DNA of 5,122 bases from the NCBI GenBank assembly GCA_905204635.1, contig CAJLAN010000137.1:1-5122 (forward strand). The letters are read 5' to 3'. This document shows positions 1 through 4,357 of this stretch, piece after piece (position 1 is the first letter of the stretch; the number at the start of each line of letters is the position of its first letter). The notes beneath the pieces are model-generated. The model saw only the letters and a list, made by a program, of their open reading frames with translations, was not told the origin of the DNA and made no database searches. Both the position numbers and the translations under genes were made by a program. The DNA is from an uncultured Collinsella sp. GTDB taxonomy: Bacteria; Actinomycetota; Coriobacteriia; Coriobacteriales; Coriobacteriaceae.

Positions 1-333
1 GGCGAAGTTCGCGATGATGCCGTTGTGGACGATGGCGATGCGACCGTCGCAGCTGGTGTGGGGGTGAGCGTTAACGACGGAGGGCTTGCCGTGGGTGGCC
101 CAACGGGTATGGCCGATACCGCAGGTAGCGTCGCTGTCGATGTTGGAAAGCTCGCTCTCCAGACCCGCGACCTTGCCCACGCGGCGGATGACGTCGAGGT
201 GCGCCGCGGCGCCCTCGCCCACCTCGAGCGCGACGCCCGAGGAGTCATAGCCGCGATACTCCATACGCTTGAGGCCCGTGACCAGGATGTTCTTTGCAAT
301 ATCAGAGCCGGTGTAGCCGACGATTCCGCACAT
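1..333 (-). CDS. glmS: Glutamine--fructose-6-phosphate aminotransferase, N-terminal part (runs off the window)
   Basis: The enzyme makes glucosamine-6-phosphate from fructose-6-phosphate and glutamine, the first committed step toward UDP-GlcNAc and peptidoglycan, in the cytoplasm. The 111 visible codons belong to the class II glutamine amidotransferase domain. The protein begins MCGIVGY, and Cys2 becomes the N-terminal nucleophile once Met1 is removed. Further family motifs are YRGYDSSG (about residues 27-34), GHTRWATHG (about 74-82), NAHPH and HNGIIANF near the window edge. The start is fixed because Cys must follow the initiator Met, and a purine-rich GAAGGG lies about 9 nt upstream. The C-terminal sugar-isomerase domains lie outside the window. 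The gene is transcribed away from the LacI-family gene. No glmS ribozyme core is recognised in its short leader. Identification rests on strongly conserved motifs. Confidence 0.96.
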   Translation of the reverse strand, partial: MCGIVGYTGSDIAKNILVTGLKRMEYRGYDSSGVALEVGEGAAAHLDVIRRVGKVAGLESELSNIDSDATCGIGHTRWATHGKPSVVNAHPHTSCDGRIAIVHNGIIANFA

Positions 334-407
334 AAGATAAATCCCTTCGTTCGCGTGACTGCAAGACGTCCACGCACAAGGGGCGCTGAGACGTATAACG
401 TTCGAGT

Positions 408-436
408 ATTGTACTCACGCAAACGCAAGCTGATAT
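408..436 (-). promoter_or_regulatory. Candidate glmS promoter
   Basis: On the minus strand a TACAAT hexamer (413 to 408) lies about 75 nt upstream of the glmS start and is a fair -10 box. The hexamer 17 bp upstream (436 to 431, ATATCA) matches the -35 consensus poorly, so an activator or a different spacing may be involved. The assignment rests on the -10 alone. Confidence 0.3.
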
Positions 437-442
437 ACCAGA

Positions 443-468
443 AGTGGTATCTCAACTTAGATACCACT
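443..468. promoter_or_regulatory. 26-bp palindrome upstream of glmS, possible operator
   Basis: Two perfect 10-bp arms, AGTGGTATCT (443-452) and AGATACCACT (459-468), flank the 6-nt spacer CAACTT. A further TACCA half-site at 436-440 can pair with TGGTA at 445-449, so three related half-sites lie within 35 bp. The palindrome lies just upstream of the candidate glmS -10, where a regulator would bind. The TGGT/ACCA half-sites resemble those of GntR/HutC-family amino-sugar regulators (NagR/DasR sites), but the spacing here is longer, so the match is only suggestive. Confidence 0.45.
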
Positions 469-546
469 CGATGCACACACGTCCAGCCGGTCCAAACCAC
501 CACAAAGGTGCCTGCCCCCTTCGTGGTGGTCGCGCTGGCAATAGCG

Positions 547-597
547 TTTGCCCAGATAAAACCTGCCAAAATAAACCTGTCCCTTTTTGGAAGGTTT
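547..597 (-). repeat. Dispersed palindromic repeat, copy 1 (inverted relative to copies 2 and 3)
   Basis: The core has arms AACCTGCCAAAA (560-571) and TTTTGGAAGGTT (585-596) around a 13-nt loop (572-584). One arm position is mismatched (A591 breaks the pairing). Read on the minus strand, the loop AGGGACAGGTTTA is identical to that of copy 3, and the tail TTTTATCTGGG is shared by all three copies. This copy lies in the glmS/lacI divergent region and ends 8 bp before the -10 box of the LacI-family gene, so it may supply that promoter's upstream half. Confidence 0.85.
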
Positions 598-610
598 GGG
601 ATGCTACAAT
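584..610 (+). promoter_or_regulatory. Probable promoter of the LacI-family gene
   Basis: TACAAT at 605-610 is preceded by TG one base upstream (602-603), giving an extended -10 element. The -35 side is weak: TTTTTG at 584-589 with a 15-bp spacer. An extended -10 can work without a good -35. The -35 region lies inside the dispersed repeat copy. Transcription would begin near 617, and the probable operator follows directly. Confidence 0.5.
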
Positions 611-621
611 CTGGCTTGTAC

Positions 622-635
622 TTGAAACGCATCAA
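622..635. promoter_or_regulatory. Probable LacI-family operator (autoregulation)
   Basis: TTGAAACGCATCAA is an even palindrome with a central CG dyad (TTGA-NN-CG-NN-TCAA), the classic shape of LacI/GalR and cre-type sites. It lies just downstream of the predicted -10 (605-610) and just before the Shine-Dalgarno of the LacI-family gene (about 634-640). A bound repressor there would block initiation. Autoregulation is inferred from position and form. Confidence 0.55.
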
Positions 636-645
636 AGGGGCCGCT

Positions 646-1758
646 ATGGCAAAGGTAAAAATCAGCGACGTCGCGCGCGAGGCCGGGGTTTCGTTGGGCA
701 CGGTTTCCAACGCGCTCAACCACCCCGAAAAGCTGCGCCCCGAGACCCTCAAGCTCATCAACGAGACCATCAATCGCCTTGGCTACCTGCCCAACCAAAG
801 CGCCCGTCAGCTCGCGGGCGGCGCCACCAAGTCCTTTGGCCTGGTGCTCCCCCGTCTCGATCACGGCTTTTCGCTCCAAATCGCCAGCGGCGCCCACAAC
901 GAGGCCCGCAAGCACGGCTACGACTTGCTCATCGCCAACGCCGATAACGACGATATTCTCGAGGACCATTACCTGCGCTACTTTATGGGCACCCAGATGT
1001 CCGGCGTCATGGTTCAGCCCATGGCATCCCCCGACTGGCACCCCGCCATGACCAAGATGCCCGTGCCGATCGTCCATCTGGACATCCATTGCTCCGAGCC
1101 CGGCTACTACGTAGCGGCCGACAACGAGGCCCAGGGTCGCATCATTGCCGAACTTGCTATCGCCCGCGGCGCGCACCATATTGTCGTCGTCGGCCGAGCA
1201 GCATTTATGCAACTCACCCTGCGCGTCCTTGGCATTCATAAGACGCTCGCCCTGCACCCCGATATCAAGATCGAAGTCATCGACGCCGGCGAATGGAATA
1301 CCGCTGCCGACGGCTACGGCATCGGTGCCCAAATCGCCGAGCGCCCCGCGGACGAACGTCCCGATTTTGTCGTCGGCCTGACCGATGTGTTGGCCTCGGG
1401 CGTCGTTTCGGCACTGGCCAACAAGGGCATCTCTGTCCCCGGGCAAGTACGCGTGGCCGGATGCGACGGCAACCCGCTCGCTTGGAGCGGATCGGTCCCG
1501 CTCACTACGGTAGCGCCCCCGGGCTACGAGATTGGCCGCAAGGGTGTCCAACTGCTGATGGAGCAAATCGAGAACAAGGTCCCGACAAAGACCAAGCATA
1601 TCCACGTCAGCTCTGCCGCGCGCACCGTCACCGCGGTCACGGCCATCGAGGACATCAACCGCCAAGAACTCGTGCGGCCGTTCCTGCTGGAACGCGCCAG
1701 CACCCAGGCAAGCAGCCAGACCGACGCCACGGCCATCAACCTCGGTGCGTATCTATAG
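646..1758 (+). CDS. LacI-family transcriptional regulator
   Basis: A cytoplasmic DNA-binding regulator of 370 residues, slightly longer than the usual 330-350. The N-terminal helix-turn-helix covers residues 4-23 (ISDVAREAGVSLGTVSNAL). A hinge helix around 50-58 (NQSARQLAG) carries the leucine typical of minor-groove insertion. A periplasmic-binding-protein-like ligand domain follows from about 63 to 320, with VAGCDGNPLAW near 270 and TTVAPPGYEIGRKGVQLL near 287-304 as family landmarks. A polar tail (335-370) has no clear family match. The same frame is open upstream to position 25, but the start at 646 is chosen because it has AAAGGGG 5 nt upstream and gives the standard LacI N-terminus. The sugar ligand cannot be told from sequence. 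It stands alone, so its targets beyond itself are unknown. Confidence 0.93.
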   Translation: MAKVKISDVAREAGVSLGTVSNALNHPEKLRPETLKLINETINRLGYLPNQSARQLAGGATKSFGLVLPRLDHGFSLQIASGAHNEARKHGYDLLIANADNDDILEDHYLRYFMGTQMSGVMVQPMASPDWHPAMTKMPVPIVHLDIHCSEPGYYVAADNEAQGRIIAELAIARGAHHIVVVGRAAFMQLTLRVLGIHKTLALHPDIKIEVIDAGEWNTAADGYGIGAQIAERPADERPDFVVGLTDVLASGVVSALANKGISVPGQVRVAGCDGNPLAWSGSVPLTTVAPPGYEIGRKGVQLLMEQIENKVPTKTKHIHVSSAARTVTAVTAIEDINRQELVRPFLLERASTQASSQTDATAINLGAYL

Positions 1759-1783
1759 CACGCCCGCAAGTATGCTAAGTCGC

Positions 1784-1833
1784 CGCTCAAGCAAAAGGGG
1801 CCCGACCATTGCCGGGCCCCTTTTGCTTGAGCG
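1784..1833. terminator. Bidirectional intrinsic terminator
   Basis: A 21-bp perfect stem (left arm 1784-1804, right arm 1813-1833) encloses an 8-nt loop. The GC core GGGGCCCG/CGGGCCCC is followed by TTTT on the plus strand and, by symmetry, by TTTT on the minus strand. It sits between the convergent LacI-family gene (stop at 1758) and the HAD gene (stop at 1872) and should terminate both. Confidence 0.92.
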
Positions 1834-1871
1834 CAAACGTGAGCAATCGCTCGTTTCAACGCCGCAATTTT

Positions 1872-2522
1872 CTAGCGCACAGTCTTGATTGCCGCCGCCA
1901 GGTCGAACAACGTATCGAGCACGGCCTCGCAGCCATCCACCACGTCCTGCGGCAGCGGCACGATATCGGGGACGGCAAAGACATGGCAGCCGGCCGTAAT
2001 GCCCGAGACGCAACCGTTGCGCGAATCTTCGACCACGGCACATTCCTCGGGAGCAAAGCCCGCGCGCTCGCAGGCGAGCAGATACATCTCGGGGTCGGGC
2101 TTGCCGTGCACGACGTCCTCGCCACACGTTACCGTTTCAAACTTGTCAAAGAGGCCAACCATCTTAAGGTTGCGCTCCGCCGTAACGAGGCGCGACGACG
2201 TCGCTAGACCCACGTGATAGCCCGCAGCCAGCAGCTCGTCTAGGCACTCGGCGGCGCCGGCCTTAAGCTCCAGCTCGGTCTTGACCATCTCGTCGCGAAT
2301 CTCCTTGTGGCGGACATAGACCGCCTCGGTGGTTTCATGGCTGCCGTAATGCCTATCCAGGATGTCCATGACATCGGGCAGCGTGCGGCCGATAAACTGA
2401 TGGATCAGCGCTTCATCAATCGCGAGCCCCAGCTCAGCGGCGCCTGCCTTCCAGGCCTTAATCCCCAAACGCTCGGTATCGACCAGCGTTCCATCCATGT
2501 CAAAAATAACAGCCTTGATCAT
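1872..2522 (-). CDS. HAD-superfamily hydrolase, beta-phosphoglucomutase/phosphatase-like
   Basis: A 216-residue cytoplasmic enzyme of HAD subfamily IA, probably a small-molecule (sugar-phosphate) phosphatase or a phosphoglucomutase-like enzyme. Motif I is FDMDGT with nucleophile Asp8 and Asp10. The cap domain is helical (about 16-85). Motif II is ATSS at 107-110, motif III is Lys141 in HGKPDP, and motif IV is VVEDSRNG with Glu165-Asp166 binding Mg2+. All catalytic residues are present and the length is normal. The frame is open further upstream, to 2609, but the start at 2522 puts motif I at its usual place and has GGGGGA 5 nt upstream. It is a single gene, convergent with the LacI-family gene and divergent from larE. 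Substrate is not predictable; beta-phosphoglucomutase, phosphoglycolate phosphatase and 2-deoxyglucose-6-phosphatase all have this architecture. Confidence 0.92.
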   Translation of the reverse strand: MIKAVIFDMDGTLVDTERLGIKAWKAGAAELGLAIDEALIHQFIGRTLPDVMDILDRHYGSHETTEAVYVRHKEIRDEMVKTELELKAGAAECLDELLAAGYHVGLATSSRLVTAERNLKMVGLFDKFETVTCGEDVVHGKPDPEMYLLACERAGFAPEECAVVEDSRNGCVSGITAGCHVFAVPDIVPLPQDVVDGCEAVLDTLFDLAAAIKTVR

Positions 2523-2581
2523 ATCGGTCCCCCATCGACTCTCGCTGTCGCGTTGCTGCAACTCTACCGCATTTGGCAACT

Positions 2582-2609
2582 TGTATATAACGTATATGCC
2601 ATATTGCAC
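2582..2609 (-). promoter_or_regulatory. Weak candidate promoter of the HAD gene
   Basis: On the minus strand TATACA (2587 to 2582) could be a -10, with GTGCAA (2609 to 2604) as a poor -35 at 16-bp spacing. The surrounding AT-rich stretch is the only such DNA upstream of the gene, which favours a promoter here, but the boxes are imperfect. Confidence 0.25.
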
Positions 2610-2612
2610 TTT

Positions 2613-2646
2613 CGTTACACAGATAGAAGTCTTATGGCAAGTAACG
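2613..2646. repeat. Spaced inverted repeat in the HAD/larE divergent promoter region
   Basis: CGTTAC at 2613-2618 is mirrored by GTAACG at 2641-2646, 22 bp apart. The second half-site overlaps the spacer of the candidate larE promoter. It could be an operator, but 6-bp arms this far apart can arise by chance. Confidence 0.25.
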
Positions 2647-2661
2647 CATTAGGATTATAGT
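2634..2661 (+). promoter_or_regulatory. Candidate larE promoter
   Basis: ATGGCA at 2634-2639 (4 of 6 to the -35 consensus) and TATAGT at 2656-2661 (-10) are separated by 16 bp and lie about 35 nt before the larE start codon. The position and spacing are good and the box quality is moderate. Confidence 0.4.
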
Positions 2662-2695
2662 TTTCGATCGAGTACTCAACGATAAGGAACGTTTC

Positions 2696-3574
2696 ATGAT
2701 TTTAGACACCACGGCACCCGCAGAGGAGCTTCAAGACAAGCTATCGGCGCTCGAACAGCTGCTTTTGGCATACGGGCGCGTGGCTATCGGGTTTTCCGGT
2801 GGCGTCGACAGCAGCTTTTTGGCCGCCGTATGCGCCCGCATCATGCCTACCAATACCCTCCTCGTCCATCTCACCACGCCGCTCATCGGCACGCCCGAAC
2901 AAACCTCGTTTGAGCGATCCGTTGACGGGCAAACCAATGAGGGGCCGCATTTTAAGCTCCCCGTGCTCAATCTTTCGGTCGATCAGCTGCAGCTCCCCCA
3001 AGTAGCCTGCAACGACGCCAATCGCTGCTACCACTGCAAGCAGGCCGGCTTTACCGCCATCGTGAACCACGCCAAGTCACTCGGCTTTCCCACCGTCATC
3101 GATGGCAGCAATGCAAGCGATCGCGGTGACTACCGCCCTGGCATGCGCGCGGCAGAAGAGCTCGGTGTACGCTCCCCCCTCATGGAGGTCGGCTTTACCA
3201 AGGACGAAGAGCGCGAGCTGCTGCGCGCATGGGGCTATCCCGTTTGGAACCTGCCGGCGGGAGCCTGCCTTGCCACCCGCGTCCCTACGGGCGAAGAGCT
3301 GACGCGCGAGAAGGTCGACCTGATTCGCGCCTGCGAGGATTACCTGCACGATCTTGGTCTGGCGCAGGTTCGCGCGCGCTTGGTCGGCGGCTGCATGCAT
3401 ATCGAAGCCGCCCCCGCAGATGTCGCCAAGATTGCCGCTTTCGGCGGTAGCGCCGTCGACGACGGGGGCAAGGCCCCACTGCCCGCTGCGATCGAGTCTG
3501 CGTTGCGCGAGCTGGGCTGCGGCCATATCTCCCCCGAGGTCAGCCCCTACATCCACGGCAACATGAACCTTTAG
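2696..3574 (+). CDS. larE: LarE-family ATP-dependent sulfur transferase
   Basis: A 292-residue cytoplasmic PP-loop (N-type ATP pyrophosphatase) protein. In the characterised family, LarE adenylates a carboxylated pyridinium precursor and donates sulfur to it, building the nickel-pincer nucleotide cofactor of lactate racemase LarA. Seen here: the PP-loop SGGVDSS at 34-40, the signature DGSNASDRGDYRPG at 136-149, RSPL at 159-162 and the GACLATRVP segment at 189-197. Cysteines lie at 111 and 114 (CYHC) and 191. Such a three-cysteine set is described in LarE proteins that hold a [4Fe-4S] cluster, whereas the Lactobacillus enzyme sacrifices one cysteine. The start at 2696 has AAGGA 7 nt upstream. 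No larA, larB or larC lies in the window, so the substrate may differ; family membership is firm and the precise role less so. Confidence 0.88.
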   Translation: MILDTTAPAEELQDKLSALEQLLLAYGRVAIGFSGGVDSSFLAAVCARIMPTNTLLVHLTTPLIGTPEQTSFERSVDGQTNEGPHFKLPVLNLSVDQLQLPQVACNDANRCYHCKQAGFTAIVNHAKSLGFPTVIDGSNASDRGDYRPGMRAAEELGVRSPLMEVGFTKDEERELLRAWGYPVWNLPAGACLATRVPTGEELTREKVDLIRACEDYLHDLGLAQVRARLVGGCMHIEAAPADVAKIAAFGGSAVDDGGKAPLPAAIESALRELGCGHISPEVSPYIHGNMNL

Positions 3575-3601
3575 GTTACGCCGTTTTACAAACGGCGTAA
3601 C
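3575..3601. terminator. Hairpin abutting the larE stop codon, possible terminator
   Basis: A perfect 12-bp stem (3575-3586 with 3590-3601) and a 3-nt loop begin at the base right after the TAG stop. The stem core is ACGCCGT/ACGGCGT. No T-run follows on either strand, so it is a weak intrinsic terminator at best. It may instead protect the 3' end or act with another factor. Confidence 0.5.
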
Positions 3602-3617
3602 TGCTCGGCGCTGCGCA

Positions 3618-3711
3618 GGCTCCGGGCACGGCAATCTGACGTTCAACTTCACGGGCGCGACCAAAAGGTCAGCGCCCGCTTGTTTCACGTCACCTTACCG
3701 CACCCGGAGCC
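3618..3711. repeat. Long imperfect 94-nt inverted repeat (hairpin)
   Basis: The sequence folds symmetrically along its whole length. The outer stem pairs GGCTCCGGG (3618-3626) with CCCGGAGCC (3703-3711). The middle pairs CGG/CCG (3629-3631 with 3698-3700), AA/TT, TGACGT/ACGTCA (3637-3642 with 3687-3692) and AAC/GTT. The inner stem pairs CGGGCGCGACC (3652-3662) with 3667-3678, with one bulged A (3671) and an AAAA loop. About 34 base pairs form in all, in register apart from that bulge. No reading frame here looks like a protein, and there is no T-run. It could be a structured RNA, a non-autonomous element or a decayed palindrome. Confidence 0.7.
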
Positions 3712-3750
3712 CGCTCGCTCGCATATGCTCAACCTGCACTGCGTTAACTG

Positions 3751-3799
3751 ACCTGCCAAAAAGGAACAGGTTTATTTTGGCAGGTTTTATCTGGGGAAA
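3751..3799 (+). repeat. Dispersed palindromic repeat, copy 2
   Basis: Arms ACCTGCCAAAA (3751-3761) and TTTTGGCAGGT (3775-3785) enclose the 13-nt loop AGGAACAGGTTTA, which differs from copy 3 by one base. The conserved tail TTTATCTGGGGAAA follows. It is in the same orientation as copy 3, 474 bp away, and the two copies bracket the winged-helix remnant and the box array. Confidence 0.9.
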
Positions 3800-3870
3800 T
3801 ATCGCGAGGCAGTCGCTCCCCTAGCACCCATCAAACTTCGAGAGACGATAGAGGGGCAATTCGGCTGCAT

Positions 3871-4002
3871 CTACTTCTTCCGATAGCGGCGGTTGCGGCT
3901 CGTCGATGAACCCATTACTTCGATGAGCCCTTTATCCGTCATTTTTGGCAGATGGTAGCTGACGGACGAATTTTGGCATTCCGTCTCTCTAAAACAAGGC
4001 GC
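3871..4002 (-). pseudogene. Remnant of a winged-helix DNA-binding domain (C-terminal end)
   Basis: An open stretch of 43 codons ends at TAG (3873 to 3871) and has no usable start; upstream it closes at a TGA (4005 to 4003). Its product contains NSSVSYHLPKMTDKGLIEV (residues 11-29) followed by a basic end, RNRRYRKK. This is the recognition helix plus wing of a winged helix-turn-helix such as those found at the C-terminus of Fic or AAA_4-type regulators and MarR/ArsR-like proteins. The first helix is missing. Just upstream in another frame (about 4024 to 4001) VREMSALF could be its lost preceding helix, which would imply a frameshift. I read this as a decayed gene; family assignment beyond winged helix is not possible. 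Confidence 0.5.
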
Positions 4003-4048
4003 TCATCTCTCTAACTTTAGAGAGATGAGCGCCTTGTTTTAGAGAGAC
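3983..4048. repeat. 66-bp perfect palindrome
   Basis: The 32-base left arm (3983-4014) is the exact reverse complement of the right arm (4017-4048), with only CT between them. Each arm carries a TTAGAGAGA box at each end and a GATGAGCGCCTTG segment between. There is no mismatch and the palindrome stops sharply at G3983/C4048. It would extrude as a cruciform or fold as a very stable RNA hairpin. It overlaps the 5' part of the winged-helix remnant. Confidence 0.95.
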
Positions 4049-4153
4049 ATTAAGAGAGATGTATCGAATTCGCTGCTAGATTGCCTAATGCTATCTCTCT
4101 AACCAACCTTCTCTTTAGAGAGACATTTAGCGAGATGAGCGCGACCTCTCTAA
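3984..4153. promoter_or_regulatory. Array of TTAGAGAGA boxes in inverted pairs, possible multi-site operator
   Basis: Six exact copies of the 9-mer TTAGAGAGA or its complement lie at 3984-3992, 4006-4014, 4017-4025, 4039-4047, 4094-4102 and 4115-4123. One-mismatch copies lie at 4127-4135 and 4145-4153, and a copy with an inserted base at 4050-4059. Centre spacings are 22, 11, 22, 55, 21, 12 and 18 bp, mostly near multiples of 11, so most boxes would face the same side of the helix. The boxes come in inverted pairs. Such an arrangement suits a dimeric DNA-binding protein, possibly the decayed winged-helix protein beside it. No function is demonstrated. Confidence 0.5.
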
Positions 4154-4224
4154 TCATGGGCTCCACTCTTTAAGGTGCACACTTCCTAACCGTGCCCTAA
4201 GTTGCGGTGAAATAGTCCCCGATT

Positions 4225-4275
4225 AACCTGCCAAAAAGGGACAGGTTTATTTTGGCAGGTTTTATCTGGGGAAAC
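4225..4275 (+). repeat. Dispersed palindromic repeat, copy 3
   Basis: This is the best-preserved copy, with perfect 12-bp arms AACCTGCCAAAA (4225-4236) and TTTTGGCAGGTT (4250-4261), loop AGGGACAGGTTTA (4237-4249) and tail TTATCTGGGGAAAC. Loop and tail are conserved as well as the stem. AACCTG could also pair with CAGGTT inside the loop (4242-4247), so two alternative folds exist. Confidence 0.9.
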
Positions 4276-4281
4276 GCAAAT

Positions 4282-4317
4282 AGGGCCGTGACACCCATAC
4301 GGCGTCGCGGCCCTTTT
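4282..4317. terminator. Intrinsic terminator downstream of the transketolase/EIIA operon
   Basis: A stem pairs GGGCCGTGAC (4283-4292) with GTCGCGGCCC (4304-4313), one pair being a G-T wobble, around an 11-nt loop. A4282/T4314 extends it. On the plus strand TTTT (4314-4317) follows; on the minus strand the run is the weaker TATTTG. It lies 40 nt after the EIIA stop, so it most likely ends the minus-strand operon, although the T-run is better in the other direction. Confidence 0.65.
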
Positions 4318-4340
4318 CCTTGGAGAAGGATCAATTGATT

Positions 4341-4357
4341 GAACGGGATGACCGTTC
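4341..4357. repeat. Small inverted repeat at the EIIA stop codon
   Basis: GAACGG (4341-4346) and CCGTTC (4352-4357) flank a 5-nt loop, reaching the last base of the EIIA stop codon. Next to it is the 8-bp palindrome TCAATTGA (4331-4338). Both are short and may only reinforce transcript 3'-end formation. Confidence 0.35.

Noticed and set aside
334..442. glmS ribozyme in the glmS leader
   Set aside because: The leader is too short and I see no conserved ribozyme core; this regulation is typical of Firmicutes and not expected in an actinobacterium.
25..645. Open plus-strand frame continuous with the LacI-family gene, offering a 577-residue protein
   Set aside because: It runs antisense to the unmistakable GlmS N-terminus and through the palindromes; the extra 207 residues resemble no protein, while 646 has a good ribosome binding site and the standard LacI start.
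604..1665. Minus-strand frame of 353 codons opposite the LacI-family gene
   Set aside because: It is an antisense shadow caused by G+C-rich codon use, with low-complexity Gly/Asp/Val/Ala content and no motif.
3077..3688. Minus-strand frame of 203 codons opposite larE
   Set aside because: It is antisense to a clear LarE and extends into the long hairpin; composition is shadow-like and no domain is recognisable.
3618..3711. tRNA or other standard RNA gene
   Set aside because: No cloverleaf, anticodon arm or T-loop sequence can be placed; the fold is a single long hairpin.
4050..4157. Minus-strand 35-codon frame beginning MIREVALISLN
   Set aside because: It has no convincing ribosome binding site and is built of the TTAGAGAGA boxes; kept only as possible remnant coding in the winged-helix finding.
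3751..4275. Possible CRISPR-like array from the repeated CCTGCCAAAA and TTAGAGAGA motifs
   Set aside because: The larger repeats are hundreds of bases apart and the small boxes are in both orientations with no regular unique spacers; no cas gene is present.
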